In this document: in pieces, positions 13,981 to 22,096 of the stretch
How the letters are laid out: each line of letters starts with the position of its first letter
How positions within the stretch are numbered: position 1 is the first letter of the stretch
IMG/VR virus record: IMGVR_UViG_3300021425_000065
Coordinates: 1-42,377 of that record
Source: a virus
Length of the DNA stretch: 42,377 nt
Direction: 5' to 3' (one strand)
Translations under genes and position numbers: made by a program
Notes under the pieces: generated by a model
The model's input: only the letters and a program-made list of their open reading frames with translations
Told to the model about the DNA's origin: nothing
The model's database searches: none

Positions 13981-15178
13981 GCATTCCCGTGGCCTTTGCA
14001 TTGCCAGAACTTGCCACTGTCAAAAACAATTCTTCGCTGCTTCCGTCAGGCTTCACTCCCAATGACAACGAAAGCCCAGCAGGTGTGTTCACTTCCAACG
14101 AACCAGCAGACGAAAACAAGCCACTATCAATGACCGTGCCTCCAGAAATAATGCTCCCAGAGCTTGTCACTTCCACATTGCCTCTCCCATTGCTTGATGC
14201 CGCCCAGGTGAAGCCAGAAACTGTAGGATTGCGGCGGAGCTTCCATTCAATGGTGGTGGAGCTTTCCGTCACTAGATCGAGCTTTGCTGGAATGACAATG
14301 TTGTCAGTGCGTCCGCTAACCATGCGAATGCCTGCAACAATACGCTCTCCGCTTGTATTAGCAATGGCGTCAATGGAAGGGGCGATGGAATAGATGGGGC
14401 CAGATAAGTCATAGCCAGCTTCGCTCATCACCGACGAACACACTTGCTTCATCGTCGCACCACTGACCGTCGCCTGTGCCTCTATGCGATAGGACAGTGG
14501 GAGAGTGGCAGTGGTCATATACACGCTGCTGATGTTATTGGCATGTAGAAACTCATGGCAATAGCGATATTCGCCGTCAATAACAAAGCCCACTCTTACT
14601 CGTCCCACGCCAAGCCATTCCAAGTCGGTGGCGAAGATGTTGGCTTTAGAAAAGTCAAGCCATGGGGCAGTATCAATGTTCCATTCGTCTTGATCCACCA
14701 CTGTTTCTTCTACGCTGCCTGTAGCAAACGAACGAATGACAAACTGAAGCGTGGTGCCACTAGCTCTCAGAATGATGCCATTGCTGCTGCTGAAGTAGCC
14801 CACTTCCTGAACAAGACCTTCTTGCAGCGAAGCGCCAACAAAGCTTTGATAGATGAGCAGGCTTTTACCAGGAAGATAGGGAAAGCGCTTCACCGTACGC
14901 CTCAGCACGCTATCTCCAGAAACGGTGACGGTCATCGCCACTGAGCTTTCATTAGGCAGATGCACAGACGTGCCACTACCAACAATGGTTTCATTCCACT
15001 TGTCAGAAGCCTTGCTATAACGCAGCACGCTATCAAACAGCGTAAAGGGCTCACTCACGCGAGCCCTGCCAAACGCATCAATGGCACCACTATCAGGGCC
15101 GCTTTGCAAAATCTGCCCGCGATGATCAGCTTCGATGATGGTTTCAAACTGCTCACCACCAGCTCTTACTTGCCCCAT
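13958..15178 (-). CDS. Receptor-binding/structural protein, cyanophage type (paralog A)
   Basis: A 406-residue protein. 'GAIDAFGRARVSEPFTLFDS' (31-50) is a hallmark of a structural protein family widespread in marine cyanophages, followed by 'HLPNESSVAM' and 'KRFPYLPGKSLLIYQSF'. The middle and C-terminal parts are beta-rich. Overall order of motifs (HLP.ES, FPY..GKS, strand-rich core, WRELY end) matches the products of 20009-22090 and 22097-23647, so these three are likely paralogs from duplication. Ends 'GMLGWRELY' versus 'GSISWGER' in the 22097 product. The probable role is in tail-tip host recognition or as a virion decoration; location in the virion cannot be read from sequence. Confidence 0.75.
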   Translation of the reverse strand: MGQVRAGGEQFETIIEADHRGQILQSGPDSGAIDAFGRARVSEPFTLFDSVLRYSKASDKWNETIVGSGTSVHLPNESSVAMTVTVSGDSVLRRTVKRFPYLPGKSLLIYQSFVGASLQEGLVQEVGYFSSSNGIILRASGTTLQFVIRSFATGSVEETVVDQDEWNIDTAPWLDFSKANIFATDLEWLGVGRVRVGFVIDGEYRYCHEFLHANNISSVYMTTATLPLSYRIEAQATVSGATMKQVCSSVMSEAGYDLSGPIYSIAPSIDAIANTSGERIVAGIRMVSGRTDNIVIPAKLDLVTESSTTIEWKLRRNPTVSGFTWAASSNGRGNVEVTSSGSIISGGTVIDSGLFSSAGSLEVNTPAGLSLSLGVKPDGSSEELFLTVASSGNAKATGMLGWRELY

Positions 15179-15180
15179 TG

Positions 15181-15435
15181 TTAGTCCATCGTCTTCTCTT
15201 TAGTGTAGCCGCAATAGGCTGCACCGTATTCGTCGGCAAGGGCAAGGAAGGCATCGACAACACTACAAGGCGAAAAGCCAGTGCCCACTGCAAATTGAAA
15301 GAACTGTCTAGTTAATGCAGTGGCAGTGTCTGTTTCTTGGCATTGATGGATGATTTCTTGATAGCCAGCAGTGTCATTAGTGGCCTCTCCAGAGAAACGA
15401 TGGGAGAAAGTGTAGGAATTGACAAAAGCGCTCAT
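15181..15435 (-). CDS. Small hypothetical tail-region protein
   Basis: From ATG 15435 this is an 84-residue protein beginning 'MSAFVNSYTFSHRFSG'. The frame stays open upstream to a TTG at 15486 (with ATGs at 15474 and 15462 near a GGAAGGAGG), so the true start is uncertain. 'HQCQETDTATALTRQFFQFA' and 'SVVDAFLALADEYG' are helical. It sits between a small basic protein and the paralog A adhesin and ends 2 bases before that gene. Function unknown. Confidence 0.6.
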   Translation of the reverse strand: MSAFVNSYTFSHRFSGEATNDTAGYQEIIHQCQETDTATALTRQFFQFAVGTGFSPCSVVDAFLALADEYGAAYCGYTKEKTMD

Positions 15436-15486
15436 GGCATAAAAAGGAGGCAGCCGCAGCATACCTCCTTCCATTGCTCTCGTCAA

Positions 15487-15630
15487 TCAGCGGCCTTGCC
15501 CGCGCAAAGGCTTTTTGCCGCGCCTGCGAGGCCTTGAATGCTGGCCGAAGCCATCTCGCGTTGTCTTGGGAGGACCGGCCTGATGCTCGCGCTTAAGGGC
15601 GCTGTTGCCGCCTTTCGTTTTGACTGCCAA
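15487..15630 (-). CDS. 47-residue very basic protein
   Basis: A short frame from TTG 15630 to TGA 15487-15489: 'MAVKTKGGNSALKREHQAG' followed by 'HSRPRRRGKKPLRGQGR' at the end. About one third of residues are Lys or Arg and there is no hydrophobic core. It fills a gap that has no other minus-strand gene. Similar tiny, extremely basic proteins ending in 'RGQG(K/R)' are known to me from cyanophage structural regions, but I cannot assign a function. Possible roles are nucleic-acid neutralisation or interaction with an acidic adhesin. The start could be misplaced because only TTG is available. Confidence 0.55.
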   Translation of the reverse strand: MAVKTKGGNSALKREHQAGPPKTTRDGFGQHSRPRRRGKKPLRGQGR

Positions 15631-15667
15631 TGTTCCAAGGGAGAACGACTAGAGCATCATACGCTGC

Positions 15668-16123
15668 TCAAGGCTCTTGCGGCCAAACCACTTCCCAAGG
15701 GAATCCTTCCTGCTCGGGCACGTCTCGCAATGCCTGACGGTAGGCGGCCCATCCATCTTTGTCGCTAATCACATCTGGAAGCTGCGTCCAATCAGAAGCC
15801 GTCAATCGACGATTGCGCTCATTCCTTACTTCTTCCGCTTTTAAGGCATTGCGCTCAGCAGATTGTTCTGACGTTGTGTCAATAATCTGCCAAGCTTGAG
15901 ACCATTCCCCGTCAATCAACTCAGGATTGGTCTCAACAAGAGTTTGGCTTGATGGATCGTAAGACGGTGGAGTTTGCTCAACCACAGGAAAAACATTCCA
16001 TGCCGCCAGAGTCGCAAGAGAAGGACTGGCGGGAAAGCTTACATTAGGGAAGTCGCGCCTAAGAAGATCAATGGAGTAGGGATAGACTTGAACAATTTGA
16101 TTTGGAGCGAGAACGTAGGTCAT
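15668..16123 (-). CDS. Tail fibre assembly chaperone (phage_tail_APC-like)
   Basis: A 151-residue protein with a variable N-terminal domain (1-90) and a helical C-terminus: 'RNALKAEEVRNERNRRLTASDWTQLPDV', then 'WAAYRQALRDVPEQEGFPWE' and 'VVWPQEP'. The end is the hallmark of phage tail-assembly chaperone-like proteins encoded next to fibre genes, which help fold or attach the fibre tip. It is 5 bases downstream of the Lcl/DUF1566 adhesin, the probable client. Confidence 0.85.
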   Translation of the reverse strand: MTYVLAPNQIVQVYPYSIDLLRRDFPNVSFPASPSLATLAAWNVFPVVEQTPPSYDPSSQTLVETNPELIDGEWSQAWQIIDTTSEQSAERNALKAEEVRNERNRRLTASDWTQLPDVISDKDGWAAYRQALRDVPEQEGFPWEVVWPQEP

Positions 16124-16128
16124 GATGG

Positions 16129-16767
16129 TTAAACGGCGAACTTGCGGAATGCTCGCACCTGAAGAGCAAAGTTTTTGCCATTGCCAAAGCTGTGCGCTCC
16201 ATTGGAAAAATTAATTCTCCAAGCGTTGGACGTATCATCTACCACCTCTGTAGAGGAATAATGAAATCCAGCAATAAAGGCTTCCGAGTTGAGAACCTGA
16301 AAGCTCAAGGCGGAAGTGATAGTGGGAATGGAAGTTGTACGATTGGCAGCACGCTGAGGAACCGAATAAGGGTTGACTCCCGAAGAAGTGTCATTACTTT
16401 GAGTTGTTGGCTTAAGATTTTGATAGGCAATGTCTAGTTCGTATCGCGCAGGCAAATACCAATCATCGTAACCATTGATGGTGAGCCCAGCGCAATACTG
16501 AGCTGCGGGATGATTGGCGTCGTTCATGTTGGCGGTGTTAATTGCGCCATCGTATTCATTCTGAGTGCCAGCAGAAGCTGTTGCAGATGTCTTCCACTGA
16601 GTAAGGGTTTTGTCGTTGTAGCCAGAGGCAGCAGGGGCGACAATAAGGCCGTGAGTGGCCACACCGTCTGCATTATGACTAATGTAGCCCGCGAAATAGC
16701 CGCCTTGGTAAAAACTACCAATCCTTGGAAACCCGGCAGCAGCTCTCAGTCCATGCGCAAGTCTCAT
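16129..16767 (-). CDS. Lcl/DUF1566 C-type-lectin-like adhesin
   Basis: A 212-residue protein starting at ATG 16767, which overlaps the stop of the long fibre gene as ATGA; an upstream frame extension to 16872 is spurious. Key family segments: 'GYDDWYLPARYELDIAYQNL' near residue 105, 'YSSTEVVDDTSNAW' and the end 'LQVRAFRKFAV'. These are the DUF1566/Lcl C-type-lectin-like domain signatures (D-W-x-L-P; S-S-T-E; V-R-x-F). Such domains serve as adhesin tips on phage fibres and on collagen-like Legionella Lcl. It is the distal partner of the 808-residue fibre and probably uses the downstream chaperone for folding. Confidence 0.8.
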   Translation of the reverse strand: MRLAHGLRAAAGFPRIGSFYQGGYFAGYISHNADGVATHGLIVAPAASGYNDKTLTQWKTSATASAGTQNEYDGAINTANMNDANHPAAQYCAGLTINGYDDWYLPARYELDIAYQNLKPTTQSNDTSSGVNPYSVPQRAANRTTSIPTITSALSFQVLNSEAFIAGFHYSSTEVVDDTSNAWRINFSNGAHSFGNGKNFALQVRAFRKFAV

Positions 16768-19190
16768 GCTACGTCTCCTACGAGAACTCCATAAACTTGG
16801 GAGCTTACCTTCCAGAACTGAATAACAGTATATCCACTGGCCGCAAGCACGGGAGCACTTCCCCCCACCCATTTAACCCCTCCAGCGCCAAATGTGGCGT
16901 CCGTCCAAGTCAGTGAATAACTACTTCCATCTTCAACCATGAAAGTAACGGATTCTCCTGCCGCAAAATTGGTAGCTTTAGGCGTGCGATTGGCTCCGAG
17001 CGTAATGAGCTGGACACTGCCATTGCCCGGATCAATTTCAAAAGCAGCGCCATCTGTAATGGTAAAAACATCCTCAATAATTGTGCCAATAATAGTAGGG
17101 TCGGTAAGAGTTTTGTTGGTGAGTGTTTGCGTGCCAGAAGTGGTGACATTGCCTGAGCCCACTGTTGCCCAGCTCAAAACGCCACTTCCATTGGTGCTCA
17201 ACGCTTGACCGCTGCTGCCATCGGTTGCCGGGAGGGTCCATGTGACGTTGCTGGAGATAGTGGCAGCGCCTTGAAAGCCCACCCAATTACTACTATCGGC
17301 ATCTGCAAAACGCAGGTCAGACTGTGCATTGAGCGTTACGTCACCAGTTAGTGCTCCACCAGATTTTGGCAGTGCGGCGTTAGCAACGGACAAGCCGCTT
17401 GCCGCCACGCCACTGGCTGCCACTCCAATACCACTGGCCACTACTGCTGCATCAAAAGCAGTTTTCACGGCATTAGCGGTGGCCGCTACGGAAGCGCTTA
17501 CGCTGTCAACACCGTTGTAAAGCTGGACAATGCCAGAGGCGGCGGTTGTAGACCCTGGAAGAATGTTGCCGCTCAGTTTTGTCGTGCCGCTGTTCAGAAT
17601 ACCAATGGCATGATTAGGGCTCAAATCCTGAGGCACTCCACTTGTCACCGCGCCTTTGATTGACAGCGCCGGCATGTCAGCCAATTTTTCATTGCCAACA
17701 GAACCATTGGCAATGGTAGTGTCGTTCAGAATTGTATAGACAAGGGCCGTGGCGTCAAGCGTGGGAGTGGGGGAAGTCTGAACAAATTGCTTACCAGAAT
17801 TAGTGCTGCCACTTGCCACAAAGGTGAACGTACCGGCAACCACTTCTGCGTCACTATTGGAATCGGCGCGACGAGTGAAAATGGCACTCACACCAGACGA
17901 AGCAGGCGTGGTCAGTGTGTAGATGCCATTTTGTACGCCACTGGCTTGATTCTTAATTAGTACGCTTGTGCCAGAGTCCGTGATACTCAGTCCATCAATG
18001 TCAGGCACGCCAGTGCCAGTGACAGTAAGCGTGAAGTTGGGCGAACCAAGATAAGTGCCAGCAATACCGCTAACAGTTGCCGCAAGCACCGACTCCTTGA
18101 CAATGAGACCAGCGCTCACTTGATCGACATAGGCTCGCGTGGCAGCGTCTTGCGCACCTACGGGAGTGGCAAGATTGACAATACGGAAGCTCTGAAGATC
18201 AACGTTTTGCGTGGCGGCACTCAGCACGTCATCAGGATTCACGTCGATGGAAATGTCATTCCCATCGGTGCCAACAGTCACCTTACTGCTGCCTGCCTTG
18301 ACGCCTCGCAGTTCGCCCCTGTATTCATTACTGACAAGCGTGGTGTCATTAGCCACAAGGCTTTGACCTGCCACTGCTACGCTCGTGATGTACTTAAGGC
18401 CAGCAAGGTTCTTGAGGCCCTGTAAGGCAGTGTCAGCACCAATGCCGCCTTGGCTCACGGACAATGGCGTGGTGAGGCCGCTGAGTTCCGTGATGTCGCT
18501 ATTGGCGCCAGCCTTTGCCGCTCCAAGGCTTGCTCGCGCAGCAGAAGCAGTGGTTGCATTTGTGCCACCAAGAGCGATGGCAAGAGGCGAGCTTGTATTG
18601 AGGTCGTTGATATTGATGCCACTAGGCACCACGTCCACGGAAATGCTGTTGCCAGCATCGCCACTTGTCACGGCAATCTTACTGCTGCCCGCTTTGATGC
18701 CCCTGAAGTTGAGCTGCTTTGTGCCATCGCCAAGCGTGCTCACACTTTCCAGCGGGCTCACTGGATCGCCAGTGCCAGAAAGCGTGACGCCCGTGGCAAC
18801 AGTAGTAGTGTTGACCGTCAGATCAACGCGATTACTGCCACCATTGTCAACGCCAGAAAGCGTGATGCCAGCGCCAGGAATGACATTCAGTTCTTGACGG
18901 GTGCCGATGGCAGTGCCGCCACTACTATAGATGGTCTTCTGAACAGTGGTGTCAGCCACCACGCTAATCGTCAGAACATTGCCAAGATCGTTATAAGAAG
19001 CGCTAATGCCTGTGCCCTCTTGCACAAGCAAGTCAATCATGTCTTGCAGGCTCTCTATAAGACTGCTGTATTTGATCTTCTTCGTTACAGAAAGTGAGGG
19101 GTTGGTGGTGTTATCAACAACGACCAGCACGTCATTGTTGCTGGGAGTGACCAGCTCCACCAAGTCCGTGATCAGCCTGCTTTGAGCCAT
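16764..19190 (-). CDS. Large tail fibre protein
   Basis: An 808-residue fibre. The first 60 residues ('DLVELVTPSNNDVLVVVDNT') are an attachment domain. The shaft holds a repeated cassette 'RGIKAGSSKIAVTSGD..' and 'RGVKAGSSKVTVGTDGND', a module around 345-470 ('TRAYVDQVSAGLIVKESV' to 'IFTRRADSNSDAEVV') common to fibres in many marine phages, and 'TSGTQTLTNKTLTDPTI' near 690. The end ('DGSSYSLTWTDATFGAGG', 'VIQFWKVSSQVYGVLVGDVA') is a frequent fibre C-terminal fold. Highly repetitive Gly/Ser/Thr/Ala composition fits a trimeric beta shaft. Its stop overlaps the adhesin downstream, so a combined fibre/tip unit is likely. Confidence 0.85.
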   Translation of the reverse strand: MAQSRLITDLVELVTPSNNDVLVVVDNTTNPSLSVTKKIKYSSLIESLQDMIDLLVQEGTGISASYNDLGNVLTISVVADTTVQKTIYSSGGTAIGTRQELNVIPGAGITLSGVDNGGSNRVDLTVNTTTVATGVTLSGTGDPVSPLESVSTLGDGTKQLNFRGIKAGSSKIAVTSGDAGNSISVDVVPSGININDLNTSSPLAIALGGTNATTASAARASLGAAKAGANSDITELSGLTTPLSVSQGGIGADTALQGLKNLAGLKYITSVAVAGQSLVANDTTLVSNEYRGELRGVKAGSSKVTVGTDGNDISIDVNPDDVLSAATQNVDLQSFRIVNLATPVGAQDAATRAYVDQVSAGLIVKESVLAATVSGIAGTYLGSPNFTLTVTGTGVPDIDGLSITDSGTSVLIKNQASGVQNGIYTLTTPASSGVSAIFTRRADSNSDAEVVAGTFTFVASGSTNSGKQFVQTSPTPTLDATALVYTILNDTTIANGSVGNEKLADMPALSIKGAVTSGVPQDLSPNHAIGILNSGTTKLSGNILPGSTTAASGIVQLYNGVDSVSASVAATANAVKTAFDAAVVASGIGVAASGVAASGLSVANAALPKSGGALTGDVTLNAQSDLRFADADSSNWVGFQGAATISSNVTWTLPATDGSSGQALSTNGSGVLSWATVGSGNVTTSGTQTLTNKTLTDPTIIGTIIEDVFTITDGAAFEIDPGNGSVQLITLGANRTPKATNFAAGESVTFMVEDGSSYSLTWTDATFGAGGVKWVGGSAPVLAASGYTVIQFWKVSSQVYGVLVGDVA

Positions 19191-19193
19191 TGC

Positions 19194-20006
19194 TTACGAA
19201 GCCCCACTCACTTTAATTTGCTTGAATACTGGTAGTGTAGCGCTATTTGTGCTTTCTCTCGTCCAGAAGAAAGGTCGCAACGATTGCAAGGTGGTTGCAG
19301 CGTAGGTGTAGATGGTCGAACCATTACGACGAACCGTCACTTGTCCCGTGAGCCCATTGCGGCGAAGCTCCCAAATGTCGTCGCTTTCAAACAGCAATGG
19401 TCCGCCACTGACGGTAATGTCAATACCGCTCCCGGCGATTGCTTCGGCTCTTGACGCTGCAAGCTGGAACGCATTGGCCCCAGACGGAATGACATAGTAG
19501 GTGGTGCCAGAAGCCAGGGGCTGAGGCAGAAAACCACTCGCAACGATCACGGCATCGCCTGCGCTATAGCCATGGCTAGCGCTTTGGAAGCTATCAAAGC
19601 CAACACTTACGCCACTGCCAATTCGACTCTTGGCTACGGAAGCAATGGTCTGCCCTGCAGTGGTGACATTCACCAAGGTGCCATCATTGATGTTTTCGGC
19701 AAAGCTCAGCGGATAAATGCCAAACGATGCACCATTATCAGCAATCTCTCCCTGTGATGACCAAATGGAAAGCGTGGAGATGTTGGCGGAAGTCGAGAGG
19801 CCAATAGCAGTGGTGCCAACAGTGTTACCAGACACCCCCACGTCAAACAAATCAGGGCTCACCTTGAAAGTAAGGCTTCCGTCGCGAGGATCTGCAGTGG
19901 GAGTTTGCAGAAGCTGCGTGCCCACGCAAAATGCGTAAGCTCTATCCTCTAGCTCGTTCGGCAAACCACTGGCCGAAAGATTGATAATGTCACTGCCAAT
20001 GGCCAT
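19194..20006 (-). CDS. Tail fibre-associated protein with beta-sandwich ends
   Basis: A 270-residue protein; ATG 20006 follows the upstream stop, while a TTG at 20012 would overlap it. 'LSASGLPNELEDRAYAFCVG' at the start and 'IWELRRNGLTGQVTVRRNGSTIYTY' plus 'LRPFFWTRESTNSATLPVFKQIKVSG' near the end look like a concanavalin-type carbohydrate-binding fold seen in phage tails; 'FDSFQSASHGYSAGDAVIVASG' in the middle resembles a short insert common in fibres. No catalytic residues. Probably a baseplate/fibre adhesin. Confidence 0.65.
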   Translation of the reverse strand: MAIGSDIINLSASGLPNELEDRAYAFCVGTQLLQTPTADPRDGSLTFKVSPDLFDVGVSGNTVGTTAIGLSTSANISTLSIWSSQGEIADNGASFGIYPLSFAENINDGTLVNVTTAGQTIASVAKSRIGSGVSVGFDSFQSASHGYSAGDAVIVASGFLPQPLASGTTYYVIPSGANAFQLAASRAEAIAGSGIDITVSGGPLLFESDDIWELRRNGLTGQVTVRRNGSTIYTYAATTLQSLRPFFWTRESTNSATLPVFKQIKVSGAS

Positions 20007-20008
20007 TG

Positions 20009-22090
20009 TCAACGCAGCCCGTAGTTAAGGAATGCCCTCACTTCAGGAGCAGGGCTAAGTGTATTATACGTGGCACTGGTTGAACAATTATAGACTCTCA
20101 TCCATTCCGCATCTTTCTCGCCCAAGTTTTCGCGAATGAAGCTATCAGCAATGCGACGTGCAGCGAAAACAATCACACCTTGATCAATGGGGCGAGCACG
20201 AGAGGCCACTGCATTATCAAGCACGGTATCGTAGAAGCCGCGTCCGCTTGTAGCAGTGCTAATACCATCTGCCACATAATTGTTGTACAACGCGCCTCCA
20301 CGACTCGCGGAAAGCGTTAGAGAAGTGTTGCTTGGAACAGTGCGCACATACAGAGTTTTGGTGCCAATGGTAAAGCGGAAACCAACTTCCAAAGTGTGCT
20401 TCCTATCAAGCTCAACTGTTCCGCCACCACTGATGCTCACAATCCCATAGTCTTCATTGCTCACTGGAAAGTCAAACTTGCTGTCGTATTCCGTAGTAAT
20501 CGCTTCTCGTACCAAGTCGTAAATTGAAGTGAGTTCAACGCGCTGTGGTTGATCAGGGCCAGCGTAGACAGTAGTGAGCGCCTTGCCAGAAACAGTCTGT
20601 TTCACGACAAAGTTGCCTTCCAGCGTGCCCATGTCTGTAGCGACATAAGCATCTTGGAGTGTCAATGGCAGCTCATCAGGAGCTTCCGTGAGAATGTTGA
20701 TAATATCGCCGTTTTCGTCATAGCCTTGCAAAAAGGCTTCTGCCAGTCCATATCCTCCCGCATCATTAAATGGAAGCGTGCCGTTAATGTGACCAACATC
20801 CGCCAAGCTACTAAACTCAGCATCTCGCAGCACCACTAGCTCGGTGGCATAGTTTGAAAGAAAGTCCAGAGTCTTAGGCAAGCCCTGCAGCGTGTTCAGA
20901 ATGTTATTGTCAGCAAACGCCTTGGAACGAATGGCAAACAATGGGAAGTAATGAGCAGGCACGCTTCCGCCATACACCGGACCGATGTCCCTGCCAGCCG
21001 ACAAGTCTGCCCCATAGATTTCTGCCTTCTCGCTCTCCCCTCCATCAACTTGCAGACTCAGCCCATACTTAAGGACAAACTGCGGCTCCACCAAGTAGCC
21101 AGAATTGCTAATTTCAATGGTGAAAGGCAGCACAGGCGTGCCCAGGCTTGGTGCATCAAGCGTGTCGGGAATGAGCATTTCATGCATCAACACCCAACGA
21201 CCGCGAGGCGTGCGCTTAATCGTTTCAGGCAGTGTCGTCTGATCGTCTACGACAAACACATAGAAACGTGCTGAACTTGCGCCATACCATCCCCATTCAA
21301 TGAGGTACATGGCATTTTGCGTGAAGTCAAGCGTGGCATTGCTCGGGCCATTGCCATCCAACGTATCGTGATTGAACTGGCTGCGAGGCACCACCACTTC
21401 CTTCGGCAGGCCATCACCAGAAGAACGACGATGGATGAGGCGGAAGTCGTCGCCTTGTCCACCGGCCCTGATCTGGAAAAAGAAGCCGTCCAGACTATCA
21501 CCAAGGCCCCAGAGCTTTTCGCAAGCAGGCAGTTGCGCCTGGCTCATCTGCAGGCACACAGACGCCCGCATCACCCTGCCAGTTTGATAACGGAAACGTT
21601 TGCGCGTGGAAAGGCGTGCTCGCTGGAAGCCTCCTCCGGCCTTGGCAAGTTCAATCCTTACGCCACGACGATCTGCGTCGTGAGAGAAGGAACCAATGGG
21701 CAGAGGCGAATAGTTAATGCCAACATTCTCAAGCTGACTCCACTTCGCGCTTTCAATGTTGCCTGCGCCTGTTTCGTTTAGCCCCTGGATTTCCGTGATA
21801 TAAATGTCATCACGCAGTTCGTAGTCGTCAGTGTAGTTAAACAGGCTGAGACTTTTTTCGCCTTTGGAGTTGCCAAAGAGATCGCGCTTAACCTCCGAAT
21901 CTTTCTCCAAGTAGTTGGAGACTACCAGCGAGCCATCAAACAGTGGAAAGACAATGGGAATGCCGCTGGCAGTAGGAGCCTGTCCAGGCGGAAAAGGCCC
22001 TGCTTCCTGCAAGACTGTTCCAGCATTAGCACCGCTAGCTACGACAACTTCGCGGCGCCCCACCTCATGAGGAAGCGCATAATAAGTCAT
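20009..22090 (-). CDS. Receptor-binding/structural protein, cyanophage type (paralog B)
   Basis: A 693-residue protein starting at ATG 22090. After an N-terminal attachment segment ('REVVVASGANAGTV') it has 'LFGNSKGEKSLSLFNYTDDYE', 'FRYQTGRVMRASVCLQM', 'FRLIHRRSSGDGLPKEVVVP', 'MYLIEWGWYGASSARFYVFV' and 'PFTIEISNSGYLVEPQFVLK'. Each has a counterpart in the product of 22097-23647, showing duplication. An additional 200-residue C-terminal region is unique to this copy and may carry a distinct binding specificity. Likely a host-recognition or baseplate component. Confidence 0.75.
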   Translation of the reverse strand: MTYYALPHEVGRREVVVASGANAGTVLQEAGPFPPGQAPTASGIPIVFPLFDGSLVVSNYLEKDSEVKRDLFGNSKGEKSLSLFNYTDDYELRDDIYITEIQGLNETGAGNIESAKWSQLENVGINYSPLPIGSFSHDADRRGVRIELAKAGGGFQRARLSTRKRFRYQTGRVMRASVCLQMSQAQLPACEKLWGLGDSLDGFFFQIRAGGQGDDFRLIHRRSSGDGLPKEVVVPRSQFNHDTLDGNGPSNATLDFTQNAMYLIEWGWYGASSARFYVFVVDDQTTLPETIKRTPRGRWVLMHEMLIPDTLDAPSLGTPVLPFTIEISNSGYLVEPQFVLKYGLSLQVDGGESEKAEIYGADLSAGRDIGPVYGGSVPAHYFPLFAIRSKAFADNNILNTLQGLPKTLDFLSNYATELVVLRDAEFSSLADVGHINGTLPFNDAGGYGLAEAFLQGYDENGDIINILTEAPDELPLTLQDAYVATDMGTLEGNFVVKQTVSGKALTTVYAGPDQPQRVELTSIYDLVREAITTEYDSKFDFPVSNEDYGIVSISGGGTVELDRKHTLEVGFRFTIGTKTLYVRTVPSNTSLTLSASRGGALYNNYVADGISTATSGRGFYDTVLDNAVASRARPIDQGVIVFAARRIADSFIRENLGEKDAEWMRVYNCSTSATYNTLSPAPEVRAFLNYGLR

Positions 22091-22096
22091 GGTGGA

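Noticed and set aside
16129-16767. Diversity-generating retroelement
   Set aside because: The adhesin fold fits, but no reverse transcriptase or template repeat was seen, so only a search of the rest of the genome can decide.
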